Shown in pieces: positions 43,523 to 52,795 of a stretch of DNA of 64,000 nucleotides. The stretch's first letter is position 1, and each line of letters opens with the position of its first letter. Where the stretch lies: the NCBI RefSeq assembly GCF_020099395.1, contig NZ_CP083590.1:2480001-2544000 (forward strand), in the 5' to 3' direction. A program made the translations under genes and the position numbers. The notes under the pieces are model-generated. The model worked only from the letters and a program-made list of their open reading frames with translations, had not been told where the DNA came from and did not search any database. Source of the stretch: Streptomyces mobaraensis (lineage in GTDB: Bacteria > Actinomycetota > Actinomycetes > Streptomycetales > Streptomycetaceae).

Positions 43523-44476
43523 GTGACCGGCCCGTCTCCCCTCGCCTCCTCCGTACCCCTTGGCCTCGCCACCCTGCGGCCCAGGCTGCCGTCCCCCGTC
43601 GTCGAACTGGCCGACGAGCGGTTCACCCGCCATGGCGTACGGCTGCTGCTCAAGCGGGACGATCTGATACATCCCCGGCTGCCCGGCAACAAGTGGCGCA
43701 AGCTGGAGCCGAACCTGCGGGCCGCCGCGGCCTCCGGCCGGTCCACGCTGCTCACGTTCGGCGGCGCCTACTCCAACCATCTGCGGGCCACCGCCGCCGC
43801 GGGCCGCCTGCTCGGCTTCGCCACCATCGGCGTCGTCCGCGGTGACGAGCTCGCGGACCGGCCGCTGAACTGGTCGCTGGCACGCTGCGCGGCCGACGGC
43901 ATGCGCCTGCGCTTCGTCGACCGGGCCACCTACCGCCGCAAGACCGAGCCGGAGGTGCTGGCCGAGCTCGGGGCGGACGGCTGCCACCTCGTCCCCGAGG
44001 GCGGCAGCAACGCCGCCGCCGTCCACGGCTGCGCGGTGCTCGGCCACGAACTGCGCGCCGTCCTCGGGCCGGGGGACGTCGCCGCCGTCGCCTGCGGCAC
44101 GGGCGGGACGCTCGCCGGGCTGGCCGCCGGACTCGGCGAGGGGACGCGGGCCCTCGGCTTCCCGGTGCTCAAAGGCGGCTTCCTGAGCGCGGAGGTCGAG
44201 CGGCTGCAGACCGAGGCGTTCGGCGGCCGCCGGGGCGACTGGTCGCTGGACGACCGCTTCCACTGCGGTGGTTACGCCCGCACCACCCCGGAGCTGGACG
44301 CCTTCGCCGACGACTTCGCCGGCCGTCACGGCCTGCCGCCGGAACGGCTGTACGTGGCCAAGGCGTTGTACGGCCTGACGACACTCACCGAGGAAGGGGC
44401 GTTCGCGCCGGGCACGACGGTCGCCGCCGTCATCACGGGCGGCCCCGATCCCCAACCCGAGCCGGACCAGGCGTAG
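43523..44476 (+). CDS. PLP enzyme, ACC deaminase/D-cysteine desulfhydrase family
   Basis: The product has 317 residues with a GTG start; GACAAT six bases upstream suggests a leaderless message. The PLP lysine Lys57 lies in PGNKWRKLEPNL. LTFGGAYSNHLRATAAAG is the phosphate/substrate loop, and VACGTGGTLAG binds the cofactor phosphate. Members act on D-cysteine or aminocyclopropane carboxylate. The Tyr/Glu details needed to separate these cannot be settled by eye; D-cysteine desulfhydrase is more likely in Streptomyces. Confidence 0.85.
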   Translation: MTGPSPLASSVPLGLATLRPRLPSPVVELADERFTRHGVRLLLKRDDLIHPRLPGNKWRKLEPNLRAAAASGRSTLLTFGGAYSNHLRATAAAGRLLGFATIGVVRGDELADRPLNWSLARCAADGMRLRFVDRATYRRKTEPEVLAELGADGCHLVPEGGSNAAAVHGCAVLGHELRAVLGPGDVAAVACGTGGTLAGLAAGLGEGTRALGFPVLKGGFLSAEVERLQTEAFGGRRGDWSLDDRFHCGGYARTTPELDAFADDFAGRHGLPPERLYVAKALYGLTTLTEEGAFAPGTTVAAVITGGPDPQPEPDQA

Positions 44477-44565
44477 GAGCCGGCGGACTCGGCGGACGGC
44501 GCCCGGCCCGCCCGGTGCCTTCGCACGCCCTGTGGATCCGGGTCGCCGTCCGTTCCCTGCGCCGT

Positions 44566-46167
44566 TCATTCCGTCGCCTCCTCCCGGTACGCCGCGGCCT
44601 CCTCCAGGTCCAGCCGCCGCAACAGCGTCCGCAGCATCTCGTCGTCGATCCGCCGCGCGTCCCGCAGGGCCACGAAGACCTCGCGCTCGGCCTCGATGAC
44701 CTCCCGGGTCAGCCGCCGGTAGGTGTCGTCCGCCGACTCCCCGGTGGTCTCGTGCACGGCACCGAGCCGCTCCCACACCGCGTTGCGGCGGCGCTCCAGG
44801 ACGGCGCGCAGCCGGTCGGCGAGCGGCTGGGGCAGGGCGTTGCGGTCGTCGGCGAGGAGTTCGTCGAGCCGGCGCTCCGCGGCGGTGGACGCCTCGCTCT
44901 GGGCCTGCGCCTCGGCGAGGGTGGCGGATCGCGGATCGCGGCCCGGCAGCCGCAGCGCGCGGATCAGCGGGGGCAGGGTGAGGCCCTGCACCACCAGGGT
45001 GCCGATCACCGTGGTGAAGGTGAGGAACAGCACCAGGTTGCGCGCCGGGAAGGCGTCCCCGCCATGGGTGGTGACGGGGATCGAGAAGGCGATGGCCAGC
45101 GAGACGACCCCGCGCATCCCCGCCCAGCCCACCACGAAGGTGCCGCGGGCGGTGGTCTCCCGTTCCCGTTCGCGGATCCGCGCGGACAGCAACCGCGGCA
45201 GGAACGTGGCCGGATAGACCCAGAGGAAGCGGGCGACGACCACGGAGAGGAAGACGACCAGGGCGTACCAGGCCGCCTCGCCCGTCCCGTACTCCTCCAC
45301 CCCGCCGACCACCACGCGGAGTTGAAGGCCGATCAGGGCGAAGACGGCGGACTCCAGGACGAAGGCGACCATCTTCCACACGGCCGCCTCCTGGAGCCGG
45401 GTGGCGAAGTCCACCTGCCAGGAGCGGTGCCCGAGATAGAGGCCGACCACCACGACCGCGAGCACACCGGACGCCTCCACCTGTTCGGCTGCGGTGTAGG
45501 CCGCGAAGGGAATGAGGAGGGAGAGGGTGTTCTGCAGCAGCGGGTCCCGCAGCCGCTTCCGCAGCCAGTGCAGCGGCACCATGAGAACCAGGCCGACCCC
45601 GACGCCGCCCAGCGCCGCCACCGCGAACTCCCGCATCCCGCCCGCCCAGGTGGCGCCCTCGCCGACCGCGGCGGCCAGCGCCACCTTGTACGCGGTGATG
45701 GCGGTGGCGTCGTTCACCAGGGACTCGCCCTGGAGGATCGTGGTGATGCGCGACGGCAGCCCCAGTCGGCGGGCGATGGCGGTCGCGGCGACCGCGTCGG
45801 GCGGGGCCACGACGGCGCCGAGGACGAGCGCCGCCGTCAACGGCAGGCCGGGCACCACCAGAAAGGCGGTACAGCCGACGGCGAGCGCGGCGAAGAGCAC
45901 ATAGCCGACCGAGAGCAGTGCCACCGGACGGGCGTTGGCGCGCAGGTCGAGGTACGAACTGTCGAGCGCGGCGGTGTGCAGCAGCGGTGGCAGGACCAGC
46001 GGCAGCACGATGTCCGGATCGAGGGTGTAGTCCGGCACGCCCGGCAGGTACGACGCGGCGAGCCCCGCCGCGACCAGCAAGAGGGGCGCGGACACGGGTG
46101 TCCTGCGGGCGGCGCCCGCGACGGCGGCGCTTCCCGCCACCAGTACCAGCAGTGGCATCACATCCAT
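44566..46167 (-). CDS. Na+/H+ antiporter, CPA1 (NhaP/NhaG-like) family
   Basis: The product has 533 residues. About 12 membrane helices end near residue 400 with a cytoplasmic tail. The key motif VLGAVVAPPDAVAATAIARR contains the transport aspartate (PDA). LPSRITTILQGESLVNDATA and WAGMRGVVSLAIAFSIP are family signatures. The tail (residues 400-533) is charged and helical. It exchanges sodium or potassium for protons in pH or salt stress, a sensible neighbour of sigH. Confidence 0.93.
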   Translation of the reverse strand: MDVMPLLVLVAGSAAVAGAARRTPVSAPLLLVAAGLAASYLPGVPDYTLDPDIVLPLVLPPLLHTAALDSSYLDLRANARPVALLSVGYVLFAALAVGCTAFLVVPGLPLTAALVLGAVVAPPDAVAATAIARRLGLPSRITTILQGESLVNDATAITAYKVALAAAVGEGATWAGGMREFAVAALGGVGVGLVLMVPLHWLRKRLRDPLLQNTLSLLIPFAAYTAAEQVEASGVLAVVVVGLYLGHRSWQVDFATRLQEAAVWKMVAFVLESAVFALIGLQLRVVVGGVEEYGTGEAAWYALVVFLSVVVARFLWVYPATFLPRLLSARIRERERETTARGTFVVGWAGMRGVVSLAIAFSIPVTTHGGDAFPARNLVLFLTFTTVIGTLVVQGLTLPPLIRALRLPGRDPRSATLAEAQAQSEASTAAERRLDELLADDRNALPQPLADRLRAVLERRRNAVWERLGAVHETTGESADDTYRRLTREVIEAEREVFVALRDARRIDDEMLRTLLRRLDLEEAAAYREEATE

Positions 46168-46215
46168 CGGTGCCCGCCCATGTCCATGCCGTCCTCACCT
46201 TCTAATCTGGCCATC

Positions 46216-46479
46216 ATGATCGAGTGCCCGCACTGTGCCGAGCTGCCGCGCCCCGAGCCCGTCCCGCTGAGCGAGACCTGCCCCGAGTGCGCGACGGCCG
46301 GCAGCCACCCTGTCCAGCTCCGGTTGTGCCTGGTGTGCGGGCACGTCGGATGCTGCGACTCGTCGCCGCACCGGCATGCCACCGCCCACTACGAGGAGAC
46401 CGGCCACGCGGTGATGCGCAGCTTCGAGCCGGGCGAGTCCTGGCGCTGGTGCTACGTCGACCGGCGCCTGCTGACCTGA
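46216..46479 (+). CDS. UBP-type zinc-finger protein, 87 aa
   Basis: The ATG lies seven bases after TAATCT, without a ribosome-binding site, so it is probably leaderless. The single domain has CPHCAELP, CPECATAG, LRLCLVCGHVGCCDSSPHRH and ATAHYEETGHAVMRS, the full zinc-binding set of UBP (ZnF) fingers. GESWRWCYVD is the ubiquitin-tail-binding-type strand. Small UBP fingers are common in Actinobacteria next to antiporters; the role is unknown. Confidence 0.9.
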   Translation: MIECPHCAELPRPEPVPLSETCPECATAGSHPVQLRLCLVCGHVGCCDSSPHRHATAHYEETGHAVMRSFEPGESWRWCYVDRRLLT

Positions 46480-46598
46480 TCCTCCCCGGCGTTCCTTCGA
46501 ACGTCCCCCTGATCCGACCCCGACGCGTCCCTGACTTTCCGACCCTGAGCCGGGTCGGCGCCCGGGGCGCTGTCGGTGCCGCCCGCTAGCATGCAGGC

Positions 46599-47156
46599 AT
46601 GATCCGATCCGCGACGCCCGCCGACGTTCCCGTGCTCCACGCGATGATTCGCGAACTGGCGGCGTACGAAAGGGCGCTGGGCTCCGCGCGGGCGACCGAG
46701 GAGCAGCTGCGTGAGGCGCTTTTCGGAGCGCACCCCGCGGTCTTCGCCTTGATAGCGGAGAGTGACGGCCCCGGAGCGGGGATTACAGAGGGCAGCGCGG
46801 CCCCGGCGGGCGAACCGGTGGGTTTCGCGCTGTGGTTCCGCAACTTCTCCACCTGGACGGGCACGCACGGTGTTTATCTGGAGGACCTCTACGTGCGGCC
46901 CGCGGCGCGGGGCGGAGGGTACGGCCGGGCGTTGCTCGCCGAACTGGCCCGCACCTGCGTGGAGCGCGGCTACCAGCGTTTCGAATGGTCAGTACTGGAC
47001 TGGAACGAACCGTCGATCCGCTTCTACGCGTCGCTCGGCGCGGAGCCCATGGACGAATGGACGGTGCACCGGATATCGGGCGAACCGCTCCACGCCCTTG
47101 CGGCACTCGCGCAGAGTGACGAAAATCCCAACAGGGCGACTTCTCTTTCGATTTGA
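46599..47156 (+). CDS. GNAT-family N-acetyltransferase
   Basis: The product has 185 residues. TAGCAT six bases before the ATG marks a likely leaderless start. The fold has IRSATPADVPVLHAMIREL, the acetyl-CoA loop YVRPAARGGGYGRALLAEL, and the FEWSVLDWNEPSIRFYASLG motif of diamine/thialysine acetyltransferases. An insert of about 20 residues (DGPGAGITEGSAAPAGEPV) sits before beta-4. It acetylates a small amine or amino acid. Confidence 0.92.
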   Translation: MIRSATPADVPVLHAMIRELAAYERALGSARATEEQLREALFGAHPAVFALIAESDGPGAGITEGSAAPAGEPVGFALWFRNFSTWTGTHGVYLEDLYVRPAARGGGYGRALLAELARTCVERGYQRFEWSVLDWNEPSIRFYASLGAEPMDEWTVHRISGEPLHALAALAQSDENPNRATSLSI

Positions 47157-47354
47157 GACCGCAAGCCCCTAGCCACTTTCCGTGCTCATGGGTTTACCAT
47201 GAGTGACAGTCGTGGGCCTGCGGCGCGGACCTCCAGATCGCGATAGCGTCGCAGCCGGAAATGTGCCGCGGCGGCCTTGTGCCATCCTCTCCCGGAGGGT
47301 GCACGGCCGACGCCCGTCAAAGCTCAAGAAGCTTGTGTCACCTTGGAGGTGAGG

Positions 47355-47771
47355 GTGTCCCCCATCGCAGGCGAGTCCGGGGCGACCCAGGACTTCGTGG
47401 AAGTCCGGCTGCCCGCTGCGGGTGCCTACTTGTCGGTCCTGCGGACGGCGACAGCCGGTCTCGCGGCCCGACTGGACTTCACCCTCGACGAAATCGAGGA
47501 TCTGCGCATCGCCGTGGACGAGGCGTGCGCGATCCTCCTGCAACAGGCCGTGCCCGGCTCCGTACTGAGCTGCGTCTTCCGCCTCGTCGGCGACGCGCTC
47601 CGGGTGACGGTCTCGGCACCCACGACGGACGGCCGCGCGCCCGAGCGCGACACCTTCGCCTGGACGGTGCTCTCCGCCCTGGCCGGCGAGGTGGACTCCA
47701 CCGTCGCGGACGACCGCACGGTCAGCATCAGCCTGCACAAGAAGCGCGGCGCCGGCCCCGGGCAGCCGTGA
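47355..47771 (+). CDS. Anti-sigma factor of SigH (RsbW/PrsH-like)
   Basis: GTG at 47355 (GGAGG upstream) gives 138 residues. The HATPase-type fold has ARLDFTLDEIEDLRIAVDEACAI, with N-box-like LRIAVDEA, and later VLSALAGEVDSTVADDRTVSI. It binds and sequesters the sigma factor encoded 16 bases downstream, releasing it in salt or developmental stress. In S. coelicolor the equivalent is called PrsH or UshX (recalled). The 198 bp upstream should contain the stress promoters. Confidence 0.9.
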   Translation: MSPIAGESGATQDFVEVRLPAAGAYLSVLRTATAGLAARLDFTLDEIEDLRIAVDEACAILLQQAVPGSVLSCVFRLVGDALRVTVSAPTTDGRAPERDTFAWTVLSALAGEVDSTVADDRTVSISLHKKRGAGPGQP

Positions 47772-47787
47772 CGGAAGAGGGGGCTCC

Positions 47788-48711
47788 GTGAGTACTGCAT
47801 CGTCGCGGGAAGTACGCACCCCGGCCATCCCGCATCAGTCCGCCCGGCACCATCCGGGGAACGCGGCGGCTCTGGAGCCGGACGAGGCGAGTGACCGACC
47901 GGAGCGGGCGGACCACATGGATCAGCAGGACCAGCAGCGGCGGTCGCTCTCGCAGCCGCAGGATCGCAGCGGAGCGCGTGCCCTGTTCACCCGGTTGCGG
48001 TCGCTTCCCGACGGCTCCCCGGAGCGGGCGGAGCTGCGCAATCACCTGGTGCGGATGCATCTGCCGCTGGTCGAGCACCTGGCGCGGCGGTTCCGCAACC
48101 GCGGCGAGCCGCTCGACGACCTGACCCAGGTCGCCACCATCGGCCTGATCAAGTCCGTGGACCGCTTCGATCCGGACCGGGGTGTGGAGTTCTCCACCTA
48201 CGCCACGCCCACGGTCGTCGGTGAGATCAAGCGCCACTTCCGGGACAAGGGATGGGCGGTCCGTGTGCCGCGCCGGCTCCAGGAGCTGCGGCTGTCGCTG
48301 ACCACCGCCACCGCGGAGCTCTCCCAGCGGCACGGCCGCGCGCCCACGGTCCACGAGCTGGCCGAACACCTCGGCATCTCGGAGGAGGAGGTGCTGGAGG
48401 GCCTGGAGTCGGCCAACGCGTACAGCACGCTCTCCCTCGACGTGCCGGACACGGACGACGAGTCGCCCGCCGTCGCCGACACCCTCGGCGCGGAGGACGA
48501 GGCCCTGGAGGGCGTCGAGTACCGCGAGTCCCTCAAGCCCCTGTTGGAGGACCTGCCGCCACGCGAGAAGAAGATCCTTCTGCTGCGGTTCTTCGGCAAC
48601 ATGACACAGTCGCAGATCGCTCAGGAGGTCGGCATCTCCCAGATGCACGTCTCGCGACTGCTCGCCCGCACCCTCGCCCAGCTCCGCGAGCGGCTGCTCG
48701 TCGAGGAGTAG
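47788..48711 (+). CDS. sigH: Stress-response sigma factor SigH (SigB/SigF family)
   Basis: The product has 307 residues. Region 2 (LVRMHLPLVEHLARRFRNRG, DLTQVATIGLIKSVDRFDP, FSTYATPTVVGEIKRHFRDK), region 3 (RRLQELRLSLTTATAELS) and region 4 (LLRFFGNMTQSQIAQEVG, MHVSRLLARTL) are all complete. An N-terminal extension of about 70 residues contains an internal ATG, matching the multiple SigH forms reported in S. coelicolor. It directs osmotic-stress and septation genes. Confidence 0.93.
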   Translation: MSTASSREVRTPAIPHQSARHHPGNAAALEPDEASDRPERADHMDQQDQQRRSLSQPQDRSGARALFTRLRSLPDGSPERAELRNHLVRMHLPLVEHLARRFRNRGEPLDDLTQVATIGLIKSVDRFDPDRGVEFSTYATPTVVGEIKRHFRDKGWAVRVPRRLQELRLSLTTATAELSQRHGRAPTVHELAEHLGISEEEVLEGLESANAYSTLSLDVPDTDDESPAVADTLGAEDEALEGVEYRESLKPLLEDLPPREKKILLLRFFGNMTQSQIAQEVGISQMHVSRLLARTLAQLRERLLVEE

Positions 48712-48813
48712 CCACCTCGTCGAGGAGTGGTCGCCGCGTCGGCCGCCGCGACCGGACGTCGGGGAGCTCGGGCCCGGCGTCCGGGACACCGCGACCCGCT
48801 CGGGAACGGCGGC

Positions 48814-49299
48814 TCAGGACTCCCGCGGGCCGATCCCCAGCGCCTCGGTGGCCGTCGGGTTCACCAGCAGTCCCAGGGTGAGCACGGCGGCGAGTGCCAG
48901 CACCACGCCCGCGGCGATCAGGCCGCCGCCCCCGTTGATCAGCGACCAGGCGACGGGGAACGCCACGAGCTGGGTGATCAGCGCGGGCCCCCGGCTCCAG
49001 CGGCGGCGCAGCAGCAGGCCGCGGGCCGCCGCCAGTGGCAGCAGGGCCAGGACGACCATGGTCGCCCCGCCCGTCACCGCCTGCCGCGGGCTGTCCGGCT
49101 TCCCGAGCAGCCCCATGACCAGGATGTACAGCCCGCCGATCAGCAGGGCCAGCCCCTCCAGGCCGGCCAGCGCGGCGGCGGCCGTCAACCGGGCGGGCCG
49201 CGGACCGGCCGGCTCCGGGACGTCGGGTGCCTTGCTGCCGCCGCTCTCGGGGGCGGCGCTCTTACGGGCGGACTTCGACGCGGACTGCTTGCTGCTCAC
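48814..49299 (-). CDS. Conserved integral membrane protein
   Basis: The product has 161 residues. A Ser/Lys/Ala-rich N-terminus of about 40 residues is followed by four membrane helices (LTAAAALAGLEGLALLIGGLY, AVTGGATMVVLALLPLAAA, ITQLVAFPVAWSLI, LIAAGVVLALAAVLTLGLL). The GTG is six bases after TACCCT, so a leaderless start is likely. The function is unknown; it is a conserved neighbour of sigH in Streptomyces as far as I recall. Confidence 0.75.
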   Translation of the reverse strand: MSSKQSASKSARKSAAPESGGSKAPDVPEPAGPRPARLTAAAALAGLEGLALLIGGLYILVMGLLGKPDSPRQAVTGGATMVVLALLPLAAARGLLLRRRWSRGPALITQLVAFPVAWSLINGGGGLIAAGVVLALAAVLTLGLLVNPTATEALGIGPRES

Positions 49300-49420
49300 C
49301 CCAGCAGGGTAGCCCCGCCCCGTCCCGACCGGTCGCGCCCGGGCGATCCGGCGACGCGGCGGGCCGGAACGGCGACACCTGAGGTGGGTCGTGTACCGAC
49401 AGGTAGGTAGGCTGGCGCGC

Positions 49421-50389
49421 ATGCGTGCGCTTCTCGTGGTCAACCCTTCGGCCACCACCACCAGTGCCCGTACGCGCGATGTCCTGGTGCACGCGCTCGC
49501 CAGCGACCTCAAGCTCGAGGTCGCCACCACCGAGTACCGGGGGCACGCGCGGGACCTGGCACGGGCCGCCGCGGAGAGCGGGAACACCGAGCTGGTGGTC
49601 GCGCTGGGCGGGGACGGAACGGTCAACGAGGTCGTCAACGGTCTGCTGCACCACGGCCCCGACCCGGAGCGCCTGCCGCGCCTGGCCGTGGTGCCCGGCG
49701 GCTCGACCAATGTGTTCGCCCGCGCGCTGGGGCTGCCGAACGATCCCGTCGAGGCAGCGGGCGCCCTGCTGGAGGCGCTGCGCGACGGCGACGAGCGGAT
49801 CATCGGTCTGGGGCACGCGGCCGGTACCCCGGGCAGCGAGGACGAAGGGGCGCCCGGCCGCTGGTTCACCTTCTGCGCCGGCCTCGGCTTCGACGCGGGT
49901 GTCGTCGGCCGAGTGGAGCAGCAGCGGGAGCGCGGCAAACGTTCGACGCATTCCCTGTACGTGCGACAGTTCATGCGTCAGTTCCTCGGCGAGTCCAACC
50001 GCCGGCACGGGACGATCACCCTCGAACGGCCTGGCGAGGAGCCACTCGCGAATCTCGTCATGTCGATAATCTGCAACACGTCGCCGTGGACGTACTTCGG
50101 CAACCGGCCGATCTACGCGCTGCCCCGCGCGTCCTTCGACACCGGCCTTGACGTGCTGGGACTCACCAGGCTCTCGCCCCTCACGGCCGGCCGCCACATC
50201 ACCCGGCTGCTGACCTCCACACCGGAGCGCGGACCCGAGGGCAGACACGCTGTGTCACTCCATGACCAGAGTTCCTTCACCTTGCATTCCCAGGCCCCGC
50301 TCCCGTTTCAGATGGACGGTGACCACCTCGGATTGCGTACGAGCGTGACGTTCACAGGCGTTCGCCGTGCACTGCGTGTGATTGTGTGA
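49421..50389 (+). CDS. Diacylglycerol kinase-like lipid kinase
   Basis: The product has 322 residues. TAGGCT seven bases before the ATG indicates a leaderless start. The catalytic domain has RALLVVNPSATTT, ELVVALGGDGTVNEVVNGLL (the GGDGT nucleotide loop) and VPGGSTNVFARALGLP. FCAGLGFDAGVV and FQMDGDHLG follow in the second domain. It phosphorylates diacylglycerol or a related lipid at the membrane, recycling lipid precursors. Confidence 0.92.
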   Translation: MRALLVVNPSATTTSARTRDVLVHALASDLKLEVATTEYRGHARDLARAAAESGNTELVVALGGDGTVNEVVNGLLHHGPDPERLPRLAVVPGGSTNVFARALGLPNDPVEAAGALLEALRDGDERIIGLGHAAGTPGSEDEGAPGRWFTFCAGLGFDAGVVGRVEQQRERGKRSTHSLYVRQFMRQFLGESNRRHGTITLERPGEEPLANLVMSIICNTSPWTYFGNRPIYALPRASFDTGLDVLGLTRLSPLTAGRHITRLLTSTPERGPEGRHAVSLHDQSSFTLHSQAPLPFQMDGDHLGLRTSVTFTGVRRALRVIV

Positions 50390-50710
50390 GTGTGAGGGCC
50401 TAAAGTCCTTCCACTCGAACGTTTAGCCTGGGTTCCACCCTCTGGAAGTACGGCTGTGACCTAGCTGACACCGAGGAATCAAAAAAAACTTTCCAGAAGG
50501 GGTTGTGTCGGCCGCCGAGGTTTGCGAGTCTCTTCATGGCGATCGGGACAGCCGCTCATCTCGGCTTCCCCGGGTTGCCCGAACCCCCTCTCTCTTTCCT
50601 GGACCGCAGCCAGTCTCGACTGGGTAACGGCCCTTCCCTTGCGGGGGGATTCGTGAAAGCGTTCACATTCACAAGCCACGTAGCCGCAATAACGAGGAGA
50701 TGGAGCAGCC
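50390..50710 (+). promoter_or_regulatory. 321-bp leader/promoter region of wblE
   Basis: No gene is supported here. The stretch has unusually AT-rich pieces for this genome, including an A-run of eight in AATCAAAAAAAACTTTCC (about 50478-50495), and TTTAGCCTG near 50425 that could be a -10. A long untranslated leader is possible. Confidence 0.45.
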
Positions 50711-50968
50711 ATGGACTGGCGTCACAACGCCGTTTGCCGCGAGGAAGACCCCGAGCTGTTCTTCCCCATCGGCAACACCGGTCCTGCGCTGCTGCAGATC
50801 GAGGAAGCCAAGGCCGTCTGCCGCCGCTGCCCCGTGATGGAGCAGTGCCTGCAGTGGGCGCTCGAGTCCGGCCAGGACTCCGGCGTCTGGGGTGGCCTCA
50901 GCGAGGACGAGCGCCGCGCGATGAAGCGCCGCGCCGCCCGCAACCGGGCTCGCAACGCGACCGCCTGA
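50711..50968 (+). CDS. wblE: WhiB-family iron-sulphur regulator WblE
   Basis: The product has 85 residues. Cys9, Cys37, Cys40 and Cys46 (AVC at start, AVCRRCPVMEQC) ligate a [4Fe-4S] cluster. The GVWGGLSEDERR turn and basic tail RRAARNRARNATA bind DNA or the sigma factor. WblE is the Streptomyces equivalent of mycobacterial WhiB1, a nitric-oxide-sensitive essential regulator. GAGGAGATGGAGC lies before the ATG. Confidence 0.95.
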   Translation: MDWRHNAVCREEDPELFFPIGNTGPALLQIEEAKAVCRRCPVMEQCLQWALESGQDSGVWGGLSEDERRAMKRRAARNRARNATA

Positions 50969-51051
50969 CGACGCCCCCTCGGCCCCCGAGCCGCAGCGCG
51001 CAGTGCCCCTGACGTATCGGGGGCGCCCACCAGCACCGCACAGTGAAGCTT

Positions 51052-51083
51052 TGAGCCCCGGACCGGCCACGGTCCGGGGCTCA
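51052..51083 (+). terminator. 14-bp hairpin between wblE and the kinase gene
   Basis: TGAGCCCCGGACCG pairs perfectly with CGGTCCGGGGCTCA around GCCA, 84 bases after wblE. The kinase gene converges from the other side, so it can serve both. Confidence 0.88.
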
Positions 51084-51143
51084 GTGCTGTGCCCGGCGCG
51101 ACGCGGCCCGATGCCGCGCCGCCGCTGAGCGGAACCGGTCTGA

Positions 51144-52622
51144 TCAGGGCTTTTCCGGCCGCACGGGGAGGTCGAGGACGACTCGGGTGCCCCGCTCGGA
51201 GGCGGGCACCATGTCGAACCTGCCGCCGAGCTCGCCCTCGACCAGGGTGCGGACGATCTGGAGGCCGAGGTTCCCCGCCTGGTGCGGATCGAATCCCTCG
51301 GGCAGCCCGCGCCCGTCGTCCTGGACCGAGATCAGCAGCCGGGCGTCGGCCCGTGTGCCCCCGCGTACCGCCGTCACCTCGACCGTTCCCTGCTCCCCCG
51401 GCCCGAACCCGTGCTCCAGGGCGTTCTGCAGCAGCTCGGTCAGGACCATGGAGAGCGGAGTCGCGACCTCCGCGTCGAGCACTCCGAACCGTCCGGTCCT
51501 GCGGGTGTGGACGCGACCTGGTGAGATCTCGGCGACCATGGCGAGCACCCGGTCGGCGATCTCGTCGAATTCGACCCGTTCGTCGAGGTTCTGCGAGAGC
51601 GTCTCATGGACGATCGCGATCGAGCCGACCCGGCGTACGGCCTCCTCCAGCGCCTCGCGCCCCTCCGCCGAGCCGATGCGGCGGGCCTGGAGCCGCAGCA
51701 GGGCGGCGACCGTCTGGAGGTTGTTCTTCACCCGGTGGTGGATCTCCCGGATGGTGGCGTCCTTGGTGATCAACTCGCGCTCGCGGCGACGCAGTTCGGT
51801 GACGTCCCGGAGGAGGACGAGCGAACCGATGTGCGTGCCCTTGGGTTTGAGCGGAATGACCCGCAGCTGGATGACACCGCCGTTGGCCTCGACCTCGAAC
51901 TCGCGCGGCGCCCAGCCGCTGGCGAGCTTGGCCAGCCCCTCGTCCACCGGACCGCGCGAGGGCGCCAACTGAGCGGTGGTCTCGCCCAGATGATGCCCGA
52001 CGAGATCGGCGGCGAGGCCGAGCCGGTGGTAGGCGGAGAGCGCGTTCGGGCTGGCGTACTGCACGATGCCGTCCGCGTCCAGCCGGACCAGGCCGTCGCC
52101 GGCGCGCGGCGAGGCGTCCATGTCGACTTGTTGCCCGGGGAAGGGGAACGTTCCGGCAGCGATCATCTGGGCGAGATCGGACGCGCTCTGCAGATAGGTG
52201 AGCTCCAGCCGGCTCGGCGTCCGGACGGTGAGCAGATTGGTGTTCCGGGCGATGACGCCGAGGACCCGCCCCTCGCGGCGGACCGGGATGGATTCCACCC
52301 GGACCGGCACCTCTTCGCGCCACTCGGGATCGCCCTCGCGCACGATCCGCCCCTCGTCGAGCGCCGCGTCGAGCATGGGCCGGCGGCCGCGCGGGACGAG
52401 GTGACCCACCATGTCGTCCTGGTACGAGGTGGGTCCGGTGTTGGGACGCATCTGGGCGACCGAGACATACCGGGTGCCGTCGAGCGTGGGAATCCACAGG
52501 ACGAGGTCGGCGAAGGAGAGGTCGGAGAGCAACTGCCACTCCGAGACCAGCAGGTGGAGCCATTCGAGATCGGAGCCGTCGAGGGCCGTGTGCTGGCGTA
52601 CGAGATCGTTCATGGAGGGCAC
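51144..52622 (-). CDS. Sensor histidine kinase, PdtaS-like (GAF-PAS-HisKA_2)
   Basis: GTG at 52622, seven bases after TAGGCT, gives MPSMNDLVRQ and 492 residues; ATG at 52613 is in frame. The cytoplasmic protein has a GAF-like domain (about 10-150), a PAS domain (LDADGIVQYASPNALSAYHRLG), the dimerisation helix IREIHHRVKNNLQTVAALLR with the phospho-His, and HATPase (LLQNALEHGFGPG, VQDDGRGLPEGFD). It resembles PdtaS of mycobacteria, which signals to the antiterminator PdtaR. No response regulator is adjacent. Confidence 0.93.
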   Translation of the reverse strand: MPSMNDLVRQHTALDGSDLEWLHLLVSEWQLLSDLSFADLVLWIPTLDGTRYVSVAQMRPNTGPTSYQDDMVGHLVPRGRRPMLDAALDEGRIVREGDPEWREEVPVRVESIPVRREGRVLGVIARNTNLLTVRTPSRLELTYLQSASDLAQMIAAGTFPFPGQQVDMDASPRAGDGLVRLDADGIVQYASPNALSAYHRLGLAADLVGHHLGETTAQLAPSRGPVDEGLAKLASGWAPREFEVEANGGVIQLRVIPLKPKGTHIGSLVLLRDVTELRRRERELITKDATIREIHHRVKNNLQTVAALLRLQARRIGSAEGREALEEAVRRVGSIAIVHETLSQNLDERVEFDEIADRVLAMVAEISPGRVHTRRTGRFGVLDAEVATPLSMVLTELLQNALEHGFGPGEQGTVEVTAVRGGTRADARLLISVQDDGRGLPEGFDPHQAGNLGLQIVRTLVEGELGGRFDMVPASERGTRVVLDLPVRPEKP

Positions 52623-52795
52623 GGCTGTGAGCCTAATTCCTTTCGCCGCCCGGTGGAGCGGGCCGGTGCGGGCGCGGACGCGCGGCGGCCGGAGAGCAGG
52701 GGGGCGCTCTCGTACGGTCGCTCCCGCACGGCACGACACCGGTGATTCGCCGCCGGGACACGCGGAGTTCCGGCGCGCGGGCATGGACAGGGGCG

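Noticed and set aside
41588..46198. 1536-codon open frame on the minus strand
   Set aside because: It runs across the glutaminase, amidase, PLP-enzyme and antiporter genes in a wrong frame and shows no domain; pure GC-driven openness.
50503..51012. Longer plus-strand frame overlapping wblE
   Set aside because: It is out of frame with WblE, whose cysteines and WGG turn are clear, and has no start signal.
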